NCBI GenBank assembly: GCA_023055505.1
Contig: JALIRH010000003.1
Span: 32,242,842-32,306,841, forward strand
DNA length: 64,000 bases
DNA from: Callipepla californica brunnescens
Taxonomy: Eukaryota > Chordata > Aves > Galliformes > Odontophoridae
Reading direction: 5' to 3'
Under the pieces are notes generated by a model. That model saw only the letters and a program-made list of their open reading frames with translations. It was not told where the DNA came from and did no database searches. Below, one piece after another: positions 12,201 to 22,600 of this stretch (its first letter is position 1; each line of letters begins with the position of its first letter). Made by a program: the position numbers and the translations under genes.

Positions 12201-14307
12201 ATCCCTAGTAAGAGGTTTGTTTATACCCTGAGGCACAAACATGTACCGTGTTCCAAATCCTGCTTCTATCCTGACCTTTACGCACACTTAAATATTTAAC
12301 CAGTGTATTTCTGGAAGTGCTCAGCATCCATTTAAGTATCTAATCTTGTTTTTCATATAGACAGTTTTGGTTCTACAACTTATAAGGCAGGTTTCTCCAG
12401 TTTCACATTTCACAAGCTAAATATACCTCTGGCTTCCTTCATTATGCACAGATACAGCACTAGCATATCAGGTACTACAGTACTATCCTATATTCAGTGA
12501 CGTTGGCTATGAGAGTAGTTCCCATCCTCAAACCAAACTGTGAAGTCTTAGCAGATAAGGCTTTCGCTGAGAGTCCTTAGGTCCTATGATATCCTCTAAT
12601 AACCTTACACTCAATATTCTTTAATGAAACAACACTGCTGCTCAGAAAAAAACCTCTGGAGAGAAAAGAAATTGTAATAACCAGACAGTCTGCTTCATAT
12701 CCCTTCTCTGAATGCTTATTCCCTGGGGTCAGATGAGAACTCCTCCAGCCGTGATCCCACAGGATCTGTGTCTCAGTGTTCAGCTGCAGCCCGCAGCCTG
12801 ACGGACAGCTGTGAGCACTCCGTGTGGCACTCCCTGCAGACACCCAGGTGTTCTCCAGGCCCCCACGCTCCTGAGATGGCACACCAACATTTGTATCCTA
12901 CGTGGTGGCAGGATGCCCACAAGGAATAACTTCTCCCCTCCTTATCAGTTGCCTACAAAGCCTCAAACCAGAAAGCGCTCAGCCGTGCTCACCATGTTCA
13001 TTTGTGCTTGTTTTTCCAGCAGTCCCCTATTAAGTTAGATCGATACATAGGTACACAGGCCCTGATAGTCACCGTAGTTACAGTAACCACGTTAGTGAAC
13101 AGGCCATGTGCAGTCTGCACCTCACTGTGCATGCCAGTAGTCCTGGGCCATACAAGAGCTCATCTATCCAGAATAGCGTGCTGAGTTCACCCACCCACCC
13201 ACCCTTAATGGCTCTTTAAGGGGAATGCTGATGGCATTAAAAAGAACAGGGACAGCAGCTAGTGGCCTTTTCCAGCAGTAACTGAGGGCTGACACCGTGC
13301 TGGTCAGCCATATTCCATCGCTCCTCAGGCTGTGCAGTGACATCCTCCCATCCCGCTCAGCTGCGGGCTTTTTCTCTTGTTAGATTTTTACCCCACATAA
13401 TCTCCATCCTTTTTTTTTCTTTTTCTTCTGGATGCAGTTAACTGACCTGTACCAAAGACTTTACTCTCCAAAAATGCTTGTGAAGAGCAACTTCTCCACA
13501 TTTGTTTATAGGATAGACTAGACTGCAGCCTACAGCACTTCAAAAGCCAAATTTGCTCCACTAACCCAAGAAGTTACATCAGTATTTGCAGGTAAAGGTT
13601 GGCCTTGTGCAGGTAAGAGGTGCAACGTACGTTTACAAACCCTCTAAACACTTATTAAAGAAAAAGCAGAAGAATCTGAAGTACTTCACAACACAGGAGC
13701 AATATCCATTCTCAACAGTTTTCTACAACGGGATGAAAGGCTGCATATCTTCTTACACCTCCAAGTACATCCATAAAGTATACTGTAGGACTACAAGTAT
13801 AAAAAACAAATCAGACTGTTGCATTCTACCTCCAGATAGCCCAAATTTCTGAATGTTCTGGCCCACTCCAGACCTTCTAGGACTGCGGAGATGGCCTTCC
13901 CCACGAGCCCTGCTGCACCACATAATGTTAACGGAGGCACAAACGTACCTGGGGACGGTCCCTGAGTCAGCTGCGATGGCAAACCGAATTCGAACCGGCA
14001 GAAAGAGCCCATATGTGTCTACCCACGTGCAAACGCGCCGGCAATACAAACAGAGCATTTACAGCCTCACAGCTGCTCCGTGACAGACAGACAGACACGG
14101 CGGAGCTTCGGGGGAAGTCCACCTCCTCCAAAGAAGCTTTGCAGCGCCAGAGAAACGATTACCGGGAAGGCTGCTCGTACCAAGAAAGACAGAATATAAC
14201 TCCCATAGTGACTTCACCGGCAACCGCTCGAACCGCGCCCGCTCAGCCCCACCGCCGGCGAGGGGCAGAAGCCGCTTCCCCGCGCCCGGCCCCGCCCCGG
14301 CCCGTAC
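9230..14307 (-). other. GNG4 5' intron (inferred)
   Basis: Sequence between the ATG exon and the CpG island; assigned as intron because the ATG exon has a clear acceptor and the nearest plausible first exon lies at 14308 or 14447. It holds a (CCCA)4 run at 13189-13204, a T9 run near 13410, and a possibly conserved segment at 10140-10330. No coding exon recognised. Confidence 0.65.
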
Positions 14308-14560
14308 CTCACGAGGCGGCTCCCGCGCCCGAGCGAGCGCGGCGCTGTGAGGTGCCGCTCTTCCCGCGCGCCCGCCCGCCGCCGCGGAGCCGTTAGGCCG
14401 CGAGGTGCGCGGCGAGGCGGGCGCTCCGCAGCCGCCCTGCCCTCACCTCCTCCCCGCAGGCGGCCGGCCGCTGGGACGCTTCCAACGAAGGGCAGGGAGC
14501 GAGCGTCTGCGTGCTGCTAAAGCGCGGAGCCGGAGGAGCCCCCTGTGGCACAGCAGGAGG
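14225..14560 (-). promoter_or_regulatory. GNG4: CpG island, probable GNG4 promoter and first exon
   Basis: Dense CpG and GC content against an AT-rich surround, with GC-box-like CCCCGCCCC at 14290-14298. Two strong minus-strand donors lie inside it: GTGAG|GTACGG (exon side starts at 14308) and GGAG|GTGAGG (exon side starts at 14447). Either could end an untranslated GNG4 first exon that splices to the acceptor at 9230. The position upstream of GNG4 and downstream of LYST fits the former. Confidence 0.75.
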
Positions 14561-14586
14561 AAGAAAGGAAAGATTCCGCTGTGGGG

Positions 14587-14606
14587 AAAAAAAAAAAAAA
14601 AAAAAA
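14587..14606. repeat. A20 homopolymer
   Basis: Uninterrupted run of 20 A on the plus strand at the edge of the CpG island; possibly the scar of an old retroposed sequence or simple slippage. Confidence 0.95.
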
Positions 14607-14683
14607 TCACACGAAAAACAACAAACAAAGCCGTGCTGGGACCTCCGCGAGTTGTGCTGCCACGGCTCATGGGGCACGGCGAA

Positions 14684-14694
14684 ATGAGTCAGCG
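14684..14694 (-). promoter_or_regulatory. NF-E2/MAF (AP-1-like) binding site
   Basis: The minus strand reads CGCTGACTCAT, a full match to the (T/C)GCTGA(C/G)TCA(T/C) consensus for CNC-Maf heterodimers; it also contains the AP-1 core TGAGTCA. It lies about 130 nt beyond the GC core, where the upstream promoter of a minus-strand transcript would be. Function is inferred from sequence only. Confidence 0.4.
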
Positions 14695-15338
14695 CCGTAG
14701 TGGGAAAAGTGGGTACAAATCAAACGTGAGAATCGACCGTAAGGCTCAGCGGCAGCCAGCGCCGTTAGCTCAACGTACAGCCGGCCCTAAAGCGCGTGCT
14801 GACTGGAGAGCCCTTACAGCTCCCAGCGACCGACCCTCACCCAAGTCATTTCAGTTACCCGTACAAAGGAGAGCAGTGAAAAGCGAGCCTGGCTCCATCC
14901 TCTTTCAATAGTGACCCCCCCCCCCGAGTTGTGAAATACACTGCACGTGTAAAAGCAGTGGCTTTCTGACCCCACCCAGAGCTAGCACACGGCAAGTAGC
15001 TGCCACATCTCATTAGCACAGAAAGGCATCTGTCTTCACTTTTAACTCACCACAGCGTCCAAGAAAATGCTCTTAGTATATCTAGAAGCTCAACAAATGC
15101 ACAGTGGATTTTCAAGACTTTTTTTTTTTTTTAAGACAAGCAGCAGTTTGAAAATAGTCCTGCATTATTGTGGTAGAGTAACAGGACGTTACAGCTTTTT
15201 CTATATGTGAGAAAAAGAAAAATCTTGAAGAAAACTAGTCCTTTCAGGACTCCATTAAGAGCTTCTAGGGAGATTTCCCTTCCATTATCCCAGCATTTCT
15301 TGGCAGTGGAGACATCCTGTTGTCTGTAGTGCTACAGG

Positions 15339-16222
15339 CTTTCTCCAGTCACAATCACAGAATTGTAGAGGCTGGAAGGGACCAACCCCCTGCCAAAGCA
15401 GCTCCCCAGCCCAGGTTGCACAGGTAGGCGTCCAGGTGGGTCTTGAACGTCTCCAGAGGAGGAGACCGCACCACCTCTCTGTGCAGCCTGTGCCAGTGCT
15501 CCATCACTGCACCGCGAAGAAGTTCCCACACACATTTGTGCAGAACTTCCTATGCTTCAGTTTGTGACCATTTCCCCTTGTCCTATCTCCAAACACTGCT
15601 GAGAAGAGTCCAGCCTCATCACTTTGCCTCCTGCACTTTAGATATTTACAGACACAGATCAGATCCACTCTCAGTCTTCTTTTCTCAAGGCTGAACAGAC
15701 CCAGGTCTCTTAGCCTTTCCTCGTAAGAAAAATGTTCCACACCCTTTATCATCTTTGTGTCCCTCTTTCTAGACTCTTTCTAGAAAATCCCTGTCTTTTT
15801 TGTACTGGGGAGCCCAGAACTGTACACAGTAATCCAGGTGAGGCCTCACCAGGGCAGAGTAGAGGGGGAGGATCACCTCCCTCGACCTGCCAGCACACTC
15901 TTTTTAATGCACCCCAGGATCCCACTGGCCTTCTTGGCCACCAGGGCACACCGCTGGCTCATGGCCATCCTGTCATCCACTGGGACACCCACGTCCCTCT
16001 CCTCAGAGCTTCTCTCCAGCAGGTCATCCCCAAACCTGTACCGGTGCATGTAGTTATTCCTCCCTAGGTGCAAGACTTGACACTTGCTCTTGTTAAACCT
16101 CATCTAGTTCCTTTTTGCCCAGCTCTCCAGCCTGCCCAGGTCCCGCTGTATGGCAGCACAGCCTTCCAGCGTATCAGCCATTCCTCCCAGCTTTGTATTA
16201 TTAACAAACTTGCAGATAGGGC
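15339..16222 (-). mobile_element. CR1 non-LTR retrotransposon, 5'-truncated, minus orientation
   Basis: The plus strand opens with TCACAGAATTGTAGAGGCTGGAAGGGACC-like sequence, the reverse complement of the CR1 3' end. The minus strand encodes pieces of CR1 ORF2 in two frames: around 15873-16103 ([38 protein letters not shown]) and around 15504-15752 (EERLRDLGLFSLEKRRLRVD, RTRGNGHKLKHRKFC). The frame change means the copy is dead. It is about 880 nt long, a typical 5'-truncated avian copy, and lies between LYST and GNG4. Subfamily not determined. Confidence 0.95.
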
Positions 16223-16379
16223 TTAAGTGCATTGAAGATCCTTAAAAGTTGTATTTCAGACTTGAAGTTGAAAGTTTTTCCTTCGTTTACTTATTTAAAA
16301 TTAGTGTTTTATTTACTTACAGAATCCCACTCTTTCCCCTGCAGAATATTTTATACTGTTTGGTTACTTCACATATACA

Positions 16380-16920
16380 TGTAGGTTGCTCCAAAAAAAA
16401 AAAAAAAAAAAAAAGTTTCCTATTTATTTCCATGGAAAAGACAGAGTGCAATAACACTATAGAGCAAATTCTCAGCTACAAAACACTTTTTCAACATAGT
16501 TACCACCATTAACTATGCATTTTCATCAGCAATAAGCAAGAGGTTTTTTTTTGTGGTGTGACAGTTGTGCATGACCATCCCGAATGTGGCTTACCTCTCA
16601 CATCACTGTCCCTGCTGCTGAAACACTCTGCCCACTGCCTCCCTGTACTCACATCCTCTCTTTGGTCTCCATAGACATTCAGTGAGTGCCATATTTGCCA
16701 CATGGAGGAATTCTGTGTCTCACCTTTGCTTCCTACTCACTTCCATGTCAGACATTTTGTAAGACTGTACCTCTGCTGCCATCTGTCACAGAGAAACAAA
16801 ATGTGACAGAATATTGATGAGCAGGTTTAACCTCTACTGTCACACTACCACCATCTGGCCTTGGACATCATGGGCCAACATAGGAAAATAGGATGCATTA
16901 CTTTTGGAACAGCCCTTGTA
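16380..16920 (-). mobile_element. Internally deleted mariner element (Galluhop-like)
   Basis: The ends are imperfect inverted repeats: TGTAGGTTGCTCC at the left and GGAACAGCCCTTGTA at the right. Read on the minus strand, it starts TACAAGGGCTGTTCCAAAAG, as I recall for Galluhop, the galliform mariner. A transposase N-terminal fragment survives near 16560-16703 (NVYGDQREDVSTGRQWAECF, SSRDSDVRGKPHSGWSC), resembling the mariner HTH region, and then jumps directly to the 3' untranslated part. Most of the catalytic domain is therefore deleted, making a non-autonomous copy of about 540 nt. An A22 tract (16393-16414) sits just inside the left inverted repeat. Confidence 0.88.
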
Positions 16921-17554
16921 GTTATCTAGTGAACTTCTTTCATTCCTCCTATTTGTTACAGTGGGCTTATCGTAAACATTTATCCCAAACCCAAGATCTA
17001 GGTTCCATCTCTCCGCTACAAGTAAAGATGTAACTATTGCATGGCCTTCCCTTCCTCATTACAGATCCTCATTACAGATCTCCACAATCAGTGACCCGGG
17101 TTCACTGCAAGAATCCTGCAGGGCCACCAGACAGACCTCGTCACACGGAAACCAAGCAGTCTCAGTCTCCAGCTGCCACCAGCCCCATTCTCTTCCTTTC
17201 CTCCTGAGCCCACAGAGGAGCTGTTTTCCCACCTGAGGAAAAGCTCCAGCTCAGCTAGGTTTCCAGAGAGAAGGCAGCTGGTGGGAGGGAGACTCTGCTT
17301 AGAGATACATCACTTCCACTTCTAGCCCCACACCCATGAGACGGTGGGGACACATGCACTTATGTACAACTGGGTTTCCTCACTTCCGAACTTACATCCC
17401 ACCTCCTGCAGTTTCACAGCTGCATGGTGTTGTCCACACGCAGAACTTCTCCGCTTCAAGAACCTGAAAAGATGAAAGACCTGAGAACAAGCACCAAAGG
17501 AACGGGAGCAAAGTGAGCACACAAGATCTCTCAAAGAAGAGAGGTGAAACTAAG
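16921..17554. other. Intergenic DNA between mariner remnant and LYST 3' end
   Basis: No gene recognised. Contains a short tandem duplication of CCTCATTACAGAT at 17053-17078. Confidence 0.6.
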
Positions 17555-17605
17555 CCAAAAACACGGTTCTAACCATCTCAAATTTGATACAAAGGTCTGT
17601 TTATT
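17555..17605 (-). promoter_or_regulatory. Candidate LYST poly(A) signal and cleavage region
   Basis: On the minus strand an AATAAA hexamer (17605-17600) is followed by a CA dinucleotide near 17585 and a GTGTTTTTGG U/GU-rich element near 17560. These are the three parts of a vertebrate polyadenylation site in the right order. A second AATAAA at 19457-19452, only about 50 nt after the stop, is a less likely alternative. Confidence 0.55.
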
Positions 17606-19504
17606 ACCCAACAGTGTGACAGTGTATACAAAGACAGTGTGGAATGTGACATTTACAGGAAGTTTCAGTACATCATGCACATATACTATTGCGATGTTAT
17701 TTAATAGTTCCAGAATGTTAAGCTGAATAAATATTCCTCGGTTCAAAAAGATCTTTGACTTTTACATAAAAATATATAATATTGCACTTTTTACAAGGCC
17801 AGCGATTTTGCATATCGATTTGTAACAAGTGGAATTCTAATTTATAAAAATAAGCCTTTGTGAGCAACATCCCAAAACAAGGAGGACAACAGCATCCCCA
17901 AACCATCACATTTGTATTTTGTCGCTTAAATAAAGCACATCACTTCAACACGAGCCAAGAAAGCTTTTCAGTCTGCATCTGGACCTTACATTAACATTTA
18001 GACGGTGAGGAACATGACTACAGCCACCCCATACAACGCTGCTACAATATATGCAATTTAAAACTCAGTTCATACAGCTGCTTAACTGAACCTGAAAAAA
18101 AAAAATAAACTGATCTTTGTGCCATGGACCGAGAAGACTTCAGTTTTTCCAGTTTGAAAACTTGAGAACCCGGGAAGCTGCAGATGCTCTTTACAGAAAT
18201 TCTTGCGATTTTCTGAAGTGTGCAGTTTCCCTCTGTGCACATCTTCAATGCCATCTCACAACACAGTATTTGGAAGGCCGATGAACCTTAAATCTAAGAC
18301 GGAGCAGTCTGTCTGTATGGCAAGGGTGGAACACGTCAATGACGAAAAAGCAAAGGTACAGAGAAGAAAAGTTTGACTAGGTCAGAGTTGTGTAGCAGTC
18401 CTGTCCCACCTGCACGGCTGGCAGGCACTCAGTGTCAGTCGGGTCTTGAAATCCATCAGCTTAAATGTTGGTTTCCCTATCTGGCCTAAGAACTCAGATG
18501 TGACGGCAGCTTATTTCCGCCCTCCCCTCAAAAATAGCACCTAGGAATAAATAGCATATTTGCACAGTGTATCTATATAAACTGTTCTGAATTACTCAGT
18601 GCCTATGAACATTGATTTAAACATCTGGACTCAAACATTTCACAGCGTACTGAAGTTCAGTGACACTGAGAACGCGAGCACATCGGTGCTGTCTCCAGTA
18701 CCGTTTCCAGAGCTCTGGGTGCCGGCCGTGTGTGATGGGTATGCGGTCTGCCACAGGATCCCAACCGCTACGTGTTACAAACCGAGTTCACACTACATGG
18801 AACACAAAACCAGAACACCACTGAACTATTGCTTCGTGAAGCTATGAGGTGTCTGCCCAGCCTCACGGTAAAGACTTTCACACCTCTGAACAGAGAAAAC
18901 AGCACAAGTTACAAATGAAGATCGATCTAATTTCTCAGTATTACCATACCATTATGTGGTGCAAAAAGCACCTACTAAGTTCTTTGCTTCTCAAAAAAAG
19001 CAATTTTGAACCATCTTGGATTTTTTTTACTTTTTGGGTCGCTTATCCCAGAGCTAAGAACATCACCCTTGACTAATCAGATATACAGATGCTGACATGT
19101 CTATAAATATTTACAGAGCTTCATACTGCTGATATGTTACAACACAGGAGGGAAAAACGCTACCGATATCATTTTTGAAACAGTTGCTTCCAAGAAGTGA
19201 TTTATAAAAATACTATTACATTTTATATTGCAGCATTTTGACGTGTAGGTTAGAGCATTTATACGCCACTTTGCTGGTACTGGAGTACACGACCAGAGCT
19301 TCCTGGTGACTCAGAACACTTCAGGTTTGTGCATGCACGTATAATTTTATAACCATCTTAGGCTGCCTCCTGGCTTTTGTTGCTTTTCCATCGTTGCTGT
19401 CATTCTAGAGACATTCAAACTATTTCAAAATCCAGTTAAGAGATTCTGTAATTTATTGTGGATTTAAAGTGCACGGAGACTTGAATTAGCAGCAAAAGTA
19501 GTGA
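17580..19504 (-). other. LYST: LYST 3' UTR (probable extent)
   Basis: Sequence after the LYST stop, free of recognisable repeats, AT-rich with scattered ATTTA motifs on the sense strand. The 3' limit is inferred from the AATAAA at 17600-17605 and gives a UTR of about 1.9 kb, close to the length I recall for mammals. No coding ORF inside it looks real. Confidence 0.6.
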
Positions 19505-19643
19505 TCAGCCAGCTGCATAGCTGCTGAGGAACGAATAGAACATGGGTAACTTCAAGCGCTGCTGGTCCTTGCGACACCAGGCTATGACATTGCCATCGCT
19601 ATTTGCTGTGAACAGGTGATGACCATCACAGGAAAATGTAAGG
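19505..19643 (-). CDS. LYST: LYST window exon 45, terminal coding part
   Basis: 139 nt of coding sequence, residues 2515-2559 and [23 protein letters not shown], then [22 protein letters not shown] ending SYAAG. The last WD40 blade closes here. The stop lies at 19505-19507 and the exon continues into the 3' UTR. Confidence 0.97.
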
Positions 19644-22600
19644 CTGAAAAACAAGAAGGTATTTTGGTATCAAATTTGGCTATTTAAAATGCTAGAAGAC
19701 ATTAAAAAGTCACATGAGCGTAGCTGACAAAAATCAGTTGTCTGTTCAGGGAAACCCAGTGAGTGCACTAATGCAGCTGCGTTCGCAAATACCTGGCTAA
19801 CTCAGCTTGGTAACCAAACAGGCTGAACTGCAGCTCTGTCCAACTCTTCAACGTGCCACGCAGTTCACTACTGATTTATTTGCAGCAGTAAAGGAGGAGT
19901 AGGCTGCCCTGCCCTGCTACCTCTGAAAGGAGGCTGTTCAGCACAGGACAGGGCCCTCTGAACTCACTTGCTGACAGAAACAAGTAAACGTGCCAGATTT
20001 CACAGCACATCATGGGACTTTGTTCATCCGAGCATTTCCTGAGCTGTACCTACTGAAACCCTTCCATCGTGCCACGGCTGCAGAACATGGAGGCCAGCAT
20101 CCATTTTCTGCCACATTTAAGCAGAAATTTTTATTTTTTTTTAGATAACTTTTTTAAAATCAACAATCTTTGTGAAATACACTTCTTTGCAGTTACTGCC
20201 ATTCTTGTGCCTGTCAGAAGATGCTCCTCATTTTTAGGAAATAGTGATTAGCGGTTTGGAGTGTAAATGACATTTCGGTAACAGTCGCAACAGAATTCTC
20301 CAGAGTAATTTGTTCTACGCTAACATCACATTTGGCACAGCTCCACCAGAGTCCTGAGCAGGGCACTGCGCTCCGGAGGATATCACTCCATCCTTTGGCT
20401 GTGCTCTGAAAGCATTTCAGCACAGTAATTCTGTTTTTTTATTAAGCAAGGGGACTCTAATAAGCAAAATTACATAAGCACTCTAAAATGGCAGCTCCCA
20501 TGCTTCCAAAGCTCCTTAACTCTCTTCCCATTTCCTTCCAGTATATACATGGGGAAAAAAAAAAGGGGCAGGAAAAATGCAGTCCCTTGAGGGAAAAAAT
20601 ATACCTCCTCTATTTGAGGCTGCTGAAGTTAATATCTCCTGATTTTTAAACAGATTCTGTGGAAAAATATTAAACTTAATAAGAGGGGTAGCTATTGTTC
20701 AGCTCTCAAGGGAACCCTGCCAATTTCCTTCTGCTAGCAGCAGAACCTAGTTATTACTGTCATTACAAATACAGTACACTTGTGCCCACTTTGCTTTCAC
20801 GAATAATTAGTAGGATTGCATGGCTCTTTTTAAACACGGGTGTTCACCTCTTCGTTTCAAATCCATTTTCAATACTCAGAGCTATTCTTGGTTTTGTTTT
20901 CAAGGAAAAATCCATTTATTACATACTTGAAATCTTTACCTTACAATAGGTTTGGCTGACTTGGAAAACGTTATTTCTCGAACTGGCTTCAAGTCCCATG
21001 TACTCCACAGTCTGAAAGAAAGATCCATTTTTTCTTCACGTTAGTCTTTACAAATATTTCAGTGAAAAACACAACCTATTTTAGCAGCTACTAAGATTAG
21101 AAATCGGACAACAGCTTGTCCCTCTTCTTTAAACTTCACACAACTATTCAGGTGCATCTGTGAGCTTAAGTTATAAAGCATTTTAGTGACAAAGTTCCCA
21201 GAGCTTACCTTACAACCCCATTTTCAAGCCCCCCTGCAATCACATTGACAGACACTCCTTCGGGCTGGTTAGAGAAAGCCACAGAGCAAATACTCTCCCT
21301 GCAGTGCACATGTCCCACGAGATCACCGTTAACGGTCCAAAGCCTCAGATCACTGCCCCCTCCAACTGTAACAAAACACAGCACAGCAGTATTAAAAATA
21401 AATCCAGATCACAATTACATCTATGTAACAGAAACTTTAAAGGTTAAACAACTTCTTGAGAGATAAAAGGTTTTGAACGACCTGGAGTGACATGTGCTGC
21501 AGTAAACAATTACTTTCCTTCTTTCTCACATAAATCACCAAACCACAGCAAAACGATTCAGAAGAGATCACATGTTCATACCCATTGAACATCATCATTA
21601 CAAAATACTCTATCGTTTATATTTAATGATCAATTGTGATGTACTAAGAGAGAAAAGCTAAGAGACAATTCAAACCTTTCTTTAAACAGCTCATTCTCAT
21701 ACCCTGGATTGCATTTAAGCAAGATAACTGAAGTACCAATCACAAGTAGCTTACATGGTTATCTGGCATCATTTGCATTTATCAAAGTACTAATAACCAA
21801 CCACTGCTTAGTCTTAAAGACTAAGCAATCAGAACTCGCATCATCTCCTACCAACTCAAGAATGCAATGTTTTCCAATAGAAGCTGGCTTATTTGTACAG
21901 CTGACTTCAGTTGTACAAATGGAAGAGCTTCAAAATCCTCAGACTGATGGAAGAAAATTCTGTCACTTAAAGCCTATTACCCAACCTCCACATCAAGTTA
22001 ACAGATAAAATACACACTTGTGAGGTCTGACTCAGCCCTGCTTTAGATATACAGTGTTGTACCATAAAGGTAGATTGAGTCACTGAGGAACCTAAATTTA
22101 TCTCCAGAGTTCACTACTCAAATAGATCTTAATGCCTTTGTCATATAGGATTGTTTCTGGACTAAGATACTAAAAGCCTGCTTTAAAATAAGACCGGGTG
22201 GGGCTTGGGGAGTGAGACAGGGACAGAACTATTTCCCTGTGTAAGAGCCAACGCAAATACCCACTTCCTTCTTTAGCCCAGCTGTTACTCCTCTTTGCTC
22301 CAACACCTGCCTAATAGTTTCTCAACAAATTCAAATATTAACACATTCTTTAGAGGCGCTCCTCTTTAATCATCTGAGGATGCATTTGGTCAACGCACAC
22401 AATAACCCATTCAATAGCAAATCTCATGATTTACGAGGCCCTCTGACTTAACAGCTCTGGCTGACAGACGTACCTGAATCGCAGACCGTTGCAATATCGC
22501 CAGTTGTTTCGCTAGCTGAAACTGCAGTCACCGGACTTTTGTGTCCGGACAGACTCTGGACATAGCACAGCCTGAAAAAAAGAAACAAGCCTCAGCTCAG

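Larger units (their letters stand above)
14561..15338. other. GNG4 upstream flank
   Basis: Intermediate GC content, falling away from the island. Contains the A20 run, the NF-E2-like site, a C11 run (14915-14925) and a T14 run near 15118-15132. No coding potential beyond a chance open frame created by high GC. Confidence 0.6.

Noticed and set aside
13189..13204. Short CCCA direct repeats as a possible array
   Set aside because: Four 4-bp units only: simple repeat, no spacers, not a CRISPR-like array.
13753..14058. Overlapping minus-strand frames with Cys-rich translations near the CpG island
   Set aside because: Two frames overlap each other, neither has conserved motifs, and they lie in the inferred GNG4 intron.
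14405..14911. 168-codon open frame on the plus strand in the CpG island
   Set aside because: Arg/Pro/Ala/Lys-rich translation created by high GC and an A20 run; stop-poor frames are expected there. No similarity recognised.
15443..16053. Several plus-strand open frames
   Set aside because: Antisense shadows of the minus-oriented CR1 element.
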